From: Bacteroidales bacterium
Lineage (GTDB): Bacteria > Bacteroidota > Bacteroidia > Bacteroidales > JAOZVK01
Assembly: GCA_029938185.1 (NCBI GenBank)
Contig: JAOZVK010000244.1
Span: 1 to 8,252 of the forward strand
Length of the DNA stretch: 8,252 nt
Direction: 5' to 3'
This document shows, one piece after another, positions 1 to 7,077 of this stretch (its first letter is position 1; each line of letters starts with the position of its first letter). A program made the translations under genes and the position numbers. The notes under the pieces are model-generated. The model was not told the origin of the DNA and did no database searches. It was given only the letters and a program-made list of their open reading frames with translations.

Positions 1-70
1 AAAGAATGCTAAACATCTTATTTTTAATATCTTTTAAGTTCGTAAAGTAGAATTAAATTTAGTTTTTAAC

Positions 71-3000
71 TTATAACTTAGTAGCAAGCACACAAGTTTT
101 TTTAAATTTTTTAACACTACCATCTAAATTAAATATCTCAAAGTGTATTACATGGATTCCAATTTTTGCTTTTGCTCCGCCTTCATCTAATCCGTCCCAT
201 GTTAATAGTCCATTGTCCGATAAGGATTTATTACTGGCAATATGTCTTACCAGTTTACCTTCGGAGTTATAAATTGTAACATTTGCAACATAGCCAGCTT
301 CATCAAATTTGTAATGCAAAGTCAAAAGGTCATTATATCCGTCATTATCAGGCGAAAAAGTTTCAGATTCTAACTTTATATCATCTTCAACAGAAACCTC
401 AGTATCATTATATTGCGAATTTTTATAAGCAGGAGTAGCATAACCAACATCAGCAGATGCCGAATGCCAATTTGTTTTTTCGCTTGTGGGTTTGTCAAAT
501 CTTATCCTTTCGAGCGAAATACCTTCATCATTACTCAACAATTTGAAATGCATATCATCATCATATGAAAGCTCATCAATAATAATATTATCCACACCTA
601 ATAATACAACTATTCCTTTATCATCAGCAAACGATGGCATTGATGCTAATTCGATAAAACCGTCTTCGTTTGTTGTAGTATATTCCAACAGAGTTTTTTC
701 TTTACTTGTTGTAAGAACCATATATTCATTTGATTTAATAATTAAGCTTGTTTCAGAAATAGTTTTAATTGATTTTAAACTATTATCTTCTTCATCTTTT
801 GATGCTAATTTTATATTTTTCAAATCAATGTCAAATGTTGAATTATTATAAATTTCAACAAAATCAACTCCTTCTGAATATGGATTAAATAGCACTTCAT
901 TTATAATTAAATCAGAAGCTTTGGCTTCGTAGTAAGTAAAACTCAAATCTGCGTTTGACATTGTATTACCATTATTATCTTTGACTCCCGAAATTGAAAT
1001 GGTGTATTCTTGACCATTAACAAAAGTATTATCAAATGTTAGTTGAACTATTTTTGTGTTGCTTGGGTCTCTTACAGCAGTAGTTGGGTTTCCAATACTG
1101 TTATTTACAGTATAGTTGCTCAGGGTTTCGGAGCTTGTAATTTCAATATGTTCCGAAAATATAATTTGTACAATTGATTTTGATATAATATTAACACTTT
1201 CTGGAAATATTAGCTTATATGTAAAACTGATAGTTTTGTTACTCATTGCATTTTTGCAATAGTCTTGCATATTGCTAATAGATATATTATAGGTACTTCC
1301 ATCTGATAGTTGATTTGTGAATTGCAAAATAACCGTTTTTTTGCTTGTATCCGAAATTGAAACTTCATAAGGTTTTTCAATACCATTATCAACTGTATAA
1401 TTATTAATATCTAACACATAGTTAGCATCAATTTCTTTAGTGTAAACAACAGCTAATTTATTTGACGAAATTAGTTCAAGTCTGCTAACATCTGGACTTA
1501 TATTGTCAGGATTTGGTGTATAAACAGAATTTAGACCGGCAGGAGTTCCACCTTTGCTGTCGATTGCCGCTTTCCAGTTATTTAGAGTTCCACAAAAATT
1601 CTCATGGTCAATACGTTCCAAAGACCAACCACCATCATCTTTATTTTCATCTTGATACCATTCATCTGAGTATTCGGTTCTTGTAATTTCAGTAGATTTG
1701 TTATTATATAAAATAATTTCTTTTCCTGAATTACTTAAATCGGTTGTTCCTAATATTTTTACAACATCAACATATGAGTCAAAAGCAGTTCCTGATGAAC
1801 TTGGTACAAGCAATAAATATTTTTTTGATTTAATGGTAGATACCGGAAATGTTTTTTTAGTTGTACCAATTTGAATCGACCAGTTTTCTAAAGAAATATC
1901 ATTGTCCGTATTATTATAAAGTTCAATATATTCATATTCTGGCAAACCTACCGATGGGCTTGGGTCAGCCATTATTTCATTTATTACAATACTATTTTGA
2001 GCCATATATGTAAAATTGCTACTTGCATTACTAATGGTTTTATCGTCAGTATCTTTTATATTTGCAAGCGTAATTGTGTAATTTTCACTATATAATTCGC
2101 TTACAGTTAATGTAACTTTTGAGTCAGATAAACTTGCACTTGATATTGTTATATTATTATCTTTACTATCTTTTATAGTATAATTACCAATTGTTTCGGC
2201 ACTTATTTTTTCAAGATTTTCAGAAAAATTTAATTCAACTTGTGTTGCCGAAACTACATTTACACTAATCAAAGCCGGTGGAGTATTTATTGATTTTATA
2301 CTAACATTATCAAACCATAATTTTCCTGCATTTGATGCCGTTTGAACATCAAAGACCAAACCACAAAATGCTGCACTTGTTATATCGGTATTGGTGGAAG
2401 TGCCTGCTAAGTAAAAATTATCATAATTTGCATAAGAATCATATTTTAACTCCCATTTACCTGTTGGATTTCTAATTACTTCAATACTAACAGTATTATC
2501 CTTGCCCCAATCAAACTCTGTACTTATTAAACTTTCTGAAACCTGTCCATCTACCACTTTCCATAGAGTTAATATATCGCTTGAACCTGTCATATTAACA
2601 CCTACTGCATAACCATCTACTGTACTTGAGTTTAAATTGGACTCGGAAGCTGCCAAATAAAACCAGAATTTATTTGTACTTGATGGGTCAAAATCACCAT
2701 TTTTTAAATCAAACTTCCAAATGGTTTTGCCAATACTCATATCATAAGCCGATAAATCATATGAAATATAACTGGTAGCAGTAGCATTACTCAAATTATG
2801 CATCAACGAATAAGAACCATCTATTGGTTTATATGTCATTACTTTCCAGTCAGTAGTATTTATCCAAGCCGGACTTGTTAAATCAGCATCCTCAAAATCA
2901 TCATTTAATAATGTTGTGCTTGTTGCAAACATAATACTTTCGTTTGTTGATGATAAACCGCTTGCATCATCGCTAATTTGAATCTCAAAATCAGATTCAT

Positions 3001-5827
3001 TGTCATACTGAATATCTGCCCACTGAAATACTCCTGCTACTAACGATTTTCCACTCAAACCGCTTGCAGAGCTTAATATTCCGCTACCTGTTGATTTTTG
3101 CAAACTTACCGCATTAGTTGCATCAATATCAATATTTGTATTAGCATCTGTTGCAGCTACTTTTACAGTAAAGCTTGTACTAATTGCTGATATTGAAGCT
3201 GGAATAAAAGTATAATGTAGTTTTGTTGCACTAACATCAATTGTAAATATATTTGAAGTAATATCAGATGCAAAATTATTATTAAGTTCCGAACCTGTAT
3301 AATATTCAGTCCAATCATGATTATTTGCATCAATCATAAATTGAAGTTTTTGACCATCCTCAATGTTTGTTTTTCTGAGGTAAACAGATAACGTAAACTC
3401 TTTGTTTGAGGAGTTTGCTATATCTAAATTTCCGGTACTTATAGAAAAACTTATTTCCGAATCGCTTATAGTTGGTGTACCAGTTGTTATATCTATTGTT
3501 CCATCATTTAATTTTATACCTTTAATATTTTTAACCCAACTTGCTCCATTGCTTGGATAGGCATTTTTAATAACAATTTTTTTTATTTCTGTATCCAAAT
3601 TATCATTTGTACCTAAGTCTGAAATTTTAAATTTAAAAACATCTATTGTATTAGATGAGCTATTTTTTAATGAAGAAATATTTGCCACTGCTATTTGACT
3701 TGTTGGGTTTTCTACTTTTGAATCCCTATCAACAGTCGAAATATTATCGGTGAGAGCAGTTTCAAAGCCGCTTGCTTGTGCCTGTACTCTGAAATTTTCG
3801 GCTTTATTATTTTGTAAATCATTCCAAGTGAAATTACCATTTACAGATTGGCTTAAACCTGTTGCTGATGATAATGTCCCAGCACCGGAAACAAGTGATA
3901 GTGTAACTGTTGTTGATGTATTATCTGCATTACTGTTTTCATCAACAAGCGATATTTTAGCTTTAAAATTTGTATTTACATTTGCATCATCAGGAACAGA
4001 CGAAAACTCTAGTTTTGTACCTGTAACAGCAATAGTAAACTCATTGGAAACAATATCAGTACCAAAACTTGCTGCAAATGTAGAGCCGCCGTTTCTTGTT
4101 GTCCATTCATGATTATCTTCATCAATAATAAATTTTAATACTTTTTCATCTTCAACTTTTCCAGTGGTTTTAAGATAAACAGATAGTGTTATTTCTTTTG
4201 TAGTATTATCCAGTATATTTAAAGCATTTGCAGAAATAGGAATAGAAATATAATCATCATTTATTGTAACCGAACCTGTTGAAATATCCGAACTGCCATC
4301 ATTTAATTTAACACCTCCAATATTATTTGTCCAATCGGCATCATTGGCAGGATTTGCATTTTTAATTTTTATCAGCAATACTTTTGTATCAACTCCATCG
4401 CCTCCCAAGTCAGATATTTTGAATTTAAAAACCTCTATTGCTTCGGCTTTTGTGTCATTAAGTGCGTCTATATTTGTCGCTGTTATTTGAGTAGTTGGGG
4501 CAAGCGATTTTGAAGTACTATTTCCAGATATTGCAATATCACTGGTCAATATACTTGTAAATCCGCCTGCTTGTGCCGATATTTTGAAAGTTTCTATTTT
4601 GTTGTTTTGTAAATCGTTCCATGTGTATGTTCCTGCTACAAGATTTTGTGTTAGTCCTGTTACAGAAGATAATGTTCCGCTACCTGTTGAGTTTGTTAAT
4701 GTAATAGAGTTTGTAGCTCCAATATCAGTATTACCATTAGCATCGGAAGCACTGACAGTTAACGAAAAGTTCGTATTTACATTTGTACTTGCTGGCACTC
4801 CACTAAAATTTAGTTTGCTTGCTGTAACATCTATTGTAATATTATTTGATGTAATATTGGTACCAAAATCAGATGAAAAAGAAGAGCCGGAAGCATCAGA
4901 TTCCCACGAATGAGCATCTGCATCAATTTCAAATTGAAGTATTTTACCGTCACTAATATTTGATGTATTCAGATAAATTGAAAGAGTAATTTCTTTATTA
5001 CTAGCATCGCTAATATCCAAATCGCCTGAATTTATTGTAATATCAATTTTAGAATCAGTAATATTAGTACTAGCAATGGAAATATCTCCACCGTCATTTA
5101 ATTTAACTGCTTGAATATTATCAGTCCAATCAGAATTATTAGCAGAACCCGGAAATATACTTATTTTAGTAACTTTAGTAGCTTTTGTATCACCACTTCC
5201 CAAATCGGTAATTTTGAATTTGAATACATCAACAGCCTCAGCATCAGTATCAGCAGTTGATGAAATTAATTTTGCACCAATTTGTGCATCTGGAACTTCT
5301 GCTTTTGAAGTATTGTCATTTGAATTAAAATCTGTTAAAACAAGGTCGTCTATATAGTGCGTTGTTTCATCAGCACTACGACAAATTCTTAGTCTTACTG
5401 TTCCTGCAATGTTTATGTTTATTGTATGTTTGACATATGAAGTTGTTGAATGCTCTATTTCAGCTATATCTACCCAATCACCATTCCATCTTTGAATTTT
5501 CAGTTTATTATTTGATGCTGTACCCACCGCATGAAGCCTAGAATAAAAAGTTAAAACACCTGGATTATCTACTGGAGGCAATTCAAACCAGTCTCCAACA
5601 TCGTTAAATCCAATAGCATAACCATTGATTCTTTTTTTTGACGACAACATATTAACGCTGTACCCCTCCCATGTTTCACCATTATCAATTGTTTGTGTCC
5701 AGTCTCCATAGTTTTTATTTATCCACCCTTCACCACTAGTAAATTGAGTATTAATAATATCAGTAGCATAGCTTATATGTGCATTTATAGTGCAAATCAG
5801 TAGTAATAAAAAAAATATTTTTCTCAT
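71..5827 (-). CDS. Giant secreted multidomain protein with three tandem repeats, two lamin-tail domains and a FlgD-like C-terminus
   Basis: 1918 residues, probably exported and cell-surface or extracellular; substrate and exact role unknown. Residues 1-21 form a signal peptide: MRK, a leucine-rich hydrophobic core, and a likely cut after ISYA. Residues 24-167 look like a beta-sandwich ligand-binding module. Residues 174-970 are three tandem units of about 265 residues. Residues 972-1182 resemble a LamG/concanavalin-like jelly roll (NDDFED start, KLWFDNVSI end). An SbsA/Big_5-type Ig-like domain follows at about 1184-1275, then a lamin-tail domain at about 1278-1435 (IVINEIMADPSP, EYIELYN, GWSLERID). 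Two more Ig-like domains lie at 1444-1538 and 1540-1632, and a second lamin-tail-like domain at 1638-1800 (LIINEVLFNP, FVEIYNNS, GISLERI). The C-terminus (about 1819-1918) is FlgD-Ig-like, with FSPDNDGYNDLL, TWDGLDEGG and a final KKFKKTCVLATKL. I infer type IX secretion from the lineage and this tail, but no classical type A tail is present. No enzyme motif was seen. The start is ATG directly before the signal peptide, with an A-rich leader and no Shine-Dalgarno. The reading frame is intact. Confidence 0.93.
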   Translation of the reverse strand: MRKIFFLLLLICTINAHISYATDIINTQFTSGEGWINKNYGDWTQTIDNGETWEGYSVNMLSSKKRINGYAIGFNDVGDWFELPPVDNPGVLTFYSRLHAVGTASNNKLKIQRWNGDWVDIAEIEHSTTSYVKHTININIAGTVRLRICRSADETTHYIDDLVLTDFNSNDNTSKAEVPDAQIGAKLISSTADTDAEAVDVFKFKITDLGSGDTKATKVTKISIFPGSANNSDWTDNIQAVKLNDGGDISIASTNITDSKIDITINSGDLDISDASNKEITLSIYLNTSNISDGKILQFEIDADAHSWESDASGSSFSSDFGTNITSNNITIDVTASKLNFSGVPASTNVNTNFSLTVSASDANGNTDIGATNSITLTNSTGSGTLSSVTGLTQNLVAGTYTWNDLQNNKIETFKISAQAGGFTSILTSDIAISGNSTSKSLAPTTQITATNIDALNDTKAEAIEVFKFKISDLGGDGVDTKVLLIKIKNANPANDADWTNNIGGVKLNDGSSDISTGSVTINDDYISIPISANALNILDNTTKEITLSVYLKTTGKVEDEKVLKFIIDEDNHEWTTRNGGSTFAASFGTDIVSNEFTIAVTGTKLEFSSVPDDANVNTNFKAKISLVDENSNADNTSTTVTLSLVSGAGTLSSATGLSQSVNGNFTWNDLQNNKAENFRVQAQASGFETALTDNISTVDRDSKVENPTSQIAVANISSLKNSSSNTIDVFKFKISDLGTNDNLDTEIKKIVIKNAYPSNGASWVKNIKGIKLNDGTIDITTGTPTISDSEISFSISTGNLDIANSSNKEFTLSVYLRKTNIEDGQKLQFMIDANNHDWTEYYTGSELNNNFASDITSNIFTIDVSATKLHYTFIPASISAISTSFTVKVAATDANTNIDIDATNAVSLQKSTGSGILSSASGLSGKSLVAGVFQWADIQYDNESDFEIQISDDASGLSSTNESIMFATSTTLLNDDFEDADLTSPAWINTTDWKVMTYKPIDGSYSLMHNLSNATATSYISYDLSAYDMSIGKTIWKFDLKNGDFDPSSTNKFWFYLAASESNLNSSTVDGYAVGVNMTGSSDILTLWKVVDGQVSESLISTEFDWGKDNTVSIEVIRNPTGKWELKYDSYANYDNFYLAGTSTNTDITSAAFCGLVFDVQTASNAGKLWFDNVSIKSINTPPALISVNVVSATQVELNFSENLEKISAETIGNYTIKDSKDNNITISSASLSDSKVTLTVSELYSENYTITLANIKDTDDKTISNASSNFTYMAQNSIVINEIMADPSPSVGLPEYEYIELYNNTDNDISLENWSIQIGTTKKTFPVSTIKSKKYLLLVPSSSGTAFDSYVDVVKILGTTDLSNSGKEIILYNNKSTEITRTEYSDEWYQDENKDDGGWSLERIDHENFCGTLNNWKAAIDSKGGTPAGLNSVYTPNPDNISPDVSRLELISSNKLAVVYTKEIDANYVLDINNYTVDNGIEKPYEVSISDTSKKTVILQFTNQLSDGSTYNISISNMQDYCKNAMSNKTISFTYKLIFPESVNIISKSIVQIIFSEHIEITSSETLSNYTVNNSIGNPTTAVRDPSNTKIVQLTFDNTFVNGQEYTISISGVKDNNGNTMSNADLSFTYYEAKASDLIINEVLFNPYSEGVDFVEIYNNSTFDIDLKNIKLASKDEEDNSLKSIKTISETSLIIKSNEYMVLTTSKEKTLLEYTTTNEDGFIELASMPSFADDKGIVVLLGVDNIIIDELSYDDDMHFKLLSNDEGISLERIRFDKPTSEKTNWHSASADVGYATPAYKNSQYNDTEVSVEDDIKLESETFSPDNDGYNDLLTLHYKFDEAGYVANVTIYNSEGKLVRHIASNKSLSDNGLLTWDGLDEGGAKAKIGIHVIHFEIFNLDGSVKKFKKTCVLATKL
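2918..3721 (-). repeat. Tandem protein repeat unit 3 (about 268 residues, diverged end)
   Basis: Residues 703-970. The first part is well kept: IDVFKFKISDLG, NIKGIKLNDG, SNKEFTLSVYLRKT, NHDWTEYY and DITSNIFTIDVSATKL. The Ig-like part is more diverged: the WNDLQNNK motif of units 1 and 2 reads WADIQYDN, and the segment after it differs. The array ends here, and a jelly-roll-like domain starts at about residue 972. Confidence 0.82.
3722..4513 (-). repeat. Tandem protein repeat unit 2 (about 264 residues)
   Basis: Residues 439-702. The motifs correspond one to one with unit 1: IEVFKFKISDLG, NPANDADWTNNI, GVKLNDG, TKEITLSVYLKT, NHEWT, FGTDIVSNEFTIAVTGTKL, then VPDDANVNTNF, GAGTLSSATGL and FTWNDLQNNK. 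Length and register match unit 1 closely, so the array probably arose by in-frame duplication followed by divergence. Confidence 0.85.
4514..5308 (-). repeat. Tandem protein repeat unit 1 (about 265 residues)
   Basis: Residues 174-438 of the giant secreted protein. The unit has two parts. The first, of about 165 residues, contains VDVFKFKITDLG, ADW/SDW-TDNI, VKLNDG, SNKEITLSIYL, a HSWES segment and ITSNNITIDVTASKL. The second, of about 100 residues, is Ig-like and contains VPASTNVNTNFSLTV, SGTLSSVTGL and TYTWNDLQNNK. Units 2 and 3 show the same motifs in the same order. Confidence 0.85.
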
Positions 5828-5828
5828 T

Positions 5829-5861
5829 TTGCTAATATTTTAGGATTTATATATAATTTTG
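5829..5861 (+). promoter_or_regulatory. Candidate Bacteroidota promoter for asd
   Basis: TAATTTTG at 5854-5861 matches the -7 consensus TAnnTTTG exactly. A TTG at 5829-5831 could be the -33 element; the 22-nt gap is slightly longer than usual. Predicted start is near 5867, giving a leader of about 70 nt before the asd ATG at 5940. The box faces the one proposed for the divergent gene, and the two predicted start points nearly coincide. Confidence 0.42.
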
Positions 5862-5872
5862 GCAGTTGCAAA

Positions 5873-5880
5873 CAAATTTA
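5873..5880 (-). promoter_or_regulatory. Candidate Bacteroidota -7 box for the giant secreted protein gene
   Basis: Read on the minus strand this is TAAATTTG, an exact match to the Bacteroidota -7 consensus TAnnTTTG. Transcription would start near 5867 and give a leader of about 40 nt before the ATG at 5827. I found no clear TTG element at the matching -33 position, so the call rests on the -7 box alone. Such a short motif can occur by chance in A+T-rich DNA. Confidence 0.42.
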
Positions 5881-5939
5881 GGTATAATTTAAACACTTAT
5901 AAAATTTTTTTTATAAAATTAATTATAAAACATAATAAT

Positions 5940-6929
5940 ATGAAAGTTGCAGTAGTAGGAGCAAGCGGAATGGTTGGCAATATAATGCTTAGAGTACTAG
6001 AAGAAAGAAATTTTCCTATTTCGGAATTATTAGTTGTAGCATCTGAAAAATCGGTTGGCAAAAAATTAACTTATAAGAATGAAACACATAAAGTTATAGG
6101 TTTAAATGAGGCTGTGGCAGCTAAACCAGATATAGCACTTTTTTCGGCAGGTGGAGAAACATCAAAAATATGGGCACCTAAATTTGCCGAAAATGGAACA
6201 TTTGTTATTGATAACTCTTCGGCTTGGCGAATGGATAATAATAAAAAGTTGATTGTTCCTGAAATAAATGCCGATATATTAAGTATAGATGATAAAATTA
6301 TTGCTAATCCCAATTGTTCAACTATTCAAATGGTAGTGGTTTTGGCACCCTTGCACAAGAAATATAAAATAAAACGAATTGTTGTATCAACATATCAGTC
6401 GGTTACAGGAACAGGTGTTAAAGCTGTAAAGCAAATGGATAGCGAGAGGAAAAATATTGAGCACGAGGCTGTTTATCCTTATGAAATTGATAAAAATTGT
6501 ATACCTCATTGCGATGTTTTTTTAGAAAATGGATATACAAAAGAAGAAATTAAACTTGTAAACGAAACAAGAAAAATACTTAATGATAATTCTATAAATA
6601 TAACAGCAACAGCCGTAAGAGTTCCAGTAGTTGGTGGACATTCGGAATCTGTAAATATTGAGTTCGAGAATTCTTTTGATATTGATGATGTAAAAAATTT
6701 ATTGGCAAATACCAAAGGTGTTATTCTACAAGATGATATTGATAAAAATATTTATCCTATGCCAAAATACACAGAAGGTAAAGATGAAGTATTTGTTGGT
6801 AGAATAAGAAAAGATTTTTCAAATAAAAATAGTCTTAATTTATGGATAGTTGCTGATAATTTGCGAAAAGGAGCAGCAACAAATACTGTTCAAATTGCTG
6901 AATATCTTATTGAAAAAGGTATTATTTAA
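5940..6929 (+). CDS. asd: Aspartate-semialdehyde dehydrogenase
   Basis: Cytoplasmic enzyme that reduces L-4-aspartyl phosphate to L-aspartate 4-semialdehyde with NADPH. This is the branch-point step leading to lysine/diaminopimelate, threonine, methionine and isoleucine. The protein has 329 residues, normal for the family. An N-terminal Rossmann motif GASGMVG (7-13) binds the nucleotide. SSAWRMD (93-99) carries the phosphate-binding arginine R97. NPNCSTIQ holds the catalytic C126. YQSVTGTG spans 152-159, KLVNETRKI spans 205-213, and RVPVVGGHSE holds R227 and the catalytic H234. All key residues are present, so it should be active. I chose the ATG at 5940 because the Rossmann strand MKVAVVG begins there. 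The frame is open upstream to 5859, but that stretch is K/I/N-rich, lacks family similarity and overlaps the promoter. No Shine-Dalgarno, as is usual in Bacteroidota. It is divergent from the giant protein gene and convergent with the toxin/immunity genes, so probably monocistronic. Confidence 0.97.
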   Translation: MKVAVVGASGMVGNIMLRVLEERNFPISELLVVASEKSVGKKLTYKNETHKVIGLNEAVAAKPDIALFSAGGETSKIWAPKFAENGTFVIDNSSAWRMDNNKKLIVPEINADILSIDDKIIANPNCSTIQMVVVLAPLHKKYKIKRIVVSTYQSVTGTGVKAVKQMDSERKNIEHEAVYPYEIDKNCIPHCDVFLENGYTKEEIKLVNETRKILNDNSINITATAVRVPVVGGHSESVNIEFENSFDIDDVKNLLANTKGVILQDDIDKNIYPMPKYTEGKDEVFVGRIRKDFSNKNSLNLWIVADNLRKGAATNTVQIAEYLIEKGII

Positions 6930-6969
6930 GTTTTTTGGCTTATTTAATGTTATACTTTAAATGGTTCAA

Positions 6970-7023
6970 TTATTCAATAATACAAATATGATGGGCTTCA
7001 TGTTTCTTTATAAATTCGTCCCT
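6970..7023 (-). pseudogene. Remnant of an AHH nuclease toxin domain
   Basis: On the minus strand this short piece reads R-DEFIKKHEAHHICIIE-stop. It parallels DEFIKEYEAHHIIPVEL in the intact toxin gene. At the DNA level 7022-6985 matches 8148-8111 at 35 of 38 positions. Two of the three differences change a residue and one is silent. After that the alignment weakens but stays codon-in-register, down to a GAA TAA TTG that parallels the toxin's GAA TTA TTG. No start codon, no upstream helical region and no downstream half of the AHH domain remain, so it cannot encode a nuclease. It lies 54 bp past the immunity gene stop, in the same frame. I infer a decayed orphan toxin tip, as often found at polymorphic toxin loci. 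Confidence 0.8.
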
Positions 7024-7031
7024 TATTACTA

Positions 7032-7064
7032 AGACCTGCAAGGTTTTAAAAACCTTGTAGGTCT
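7032..7064. repeat. 33-bp palindrome, Bacteroidota-type dispersed repeat or hairpin
   Basis: AGACCTGCAAGGTTTT, a single A, then AAAACCTTGTAGGTCT. This is a 16-bp stem with one G-T wobble pair and almost no loop. It lies in the convergent gap between asd and the immunity gene, 13 bp past the immunity stop and 8 bp from the AHH remnant. Neither strand has a U-run directly after the stem, so it is not a standard intrinsic terminator, though it could still end or stabilise both transcripts. From memory, near-identical AAGGTTTT/AAAACCTT palindromes recur in many Bacteroidota genomes; this was not checked. No second copy was seen in the window. Confidence 0.75.
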
Positions 7065-7077
7065 GTTCTAAAAAAAC

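Noticed and set aside
1..70. Terminator downstream of the giant protein gene.
   Set aside because: The 70 bases are A+T-rich with no stable stem followed by a U-run; nothing else was recognised there.
3750..4112. Plus-strand open frame of 120 codons inside the giant protein gene (also 4584-4913 and 486-851).
   Set aside because: They are antisense to a clearly coding frame, show no domain or signal, and the 3750 and 4584 frames fall at equivalent places in two repeat units, so they are mirror images of the repeated coding sequence.
2918..5308. CRISPR array or DNA-level tandem repeat.
   Set aside because: The periodicity of about 800 bp is at the protein level within one open frame; there are no short identical repeats with spacers.
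5859..5939. N-terminal extension of asd from an upstream TTG.
   Set aside because: The extra 27 residues have no family counterpart, are low-complexity K/I/N/F and overlap the proposed promoter; the family start is MKVAVVG at 5940.
6071..6313. Minus-strand open frames inside asd (also 6506-6715).
   Set aside because: They are fully antisense to the conserved asd coding frame, with no recognisable features.
6969..6981. ATTATT-C-AATAAT palindrome after asd as a terminator.
   Set aside because: A stem of six A/T pairs with a one-base loop is too weak to be a terminator, and it lies within the toxin remnant.
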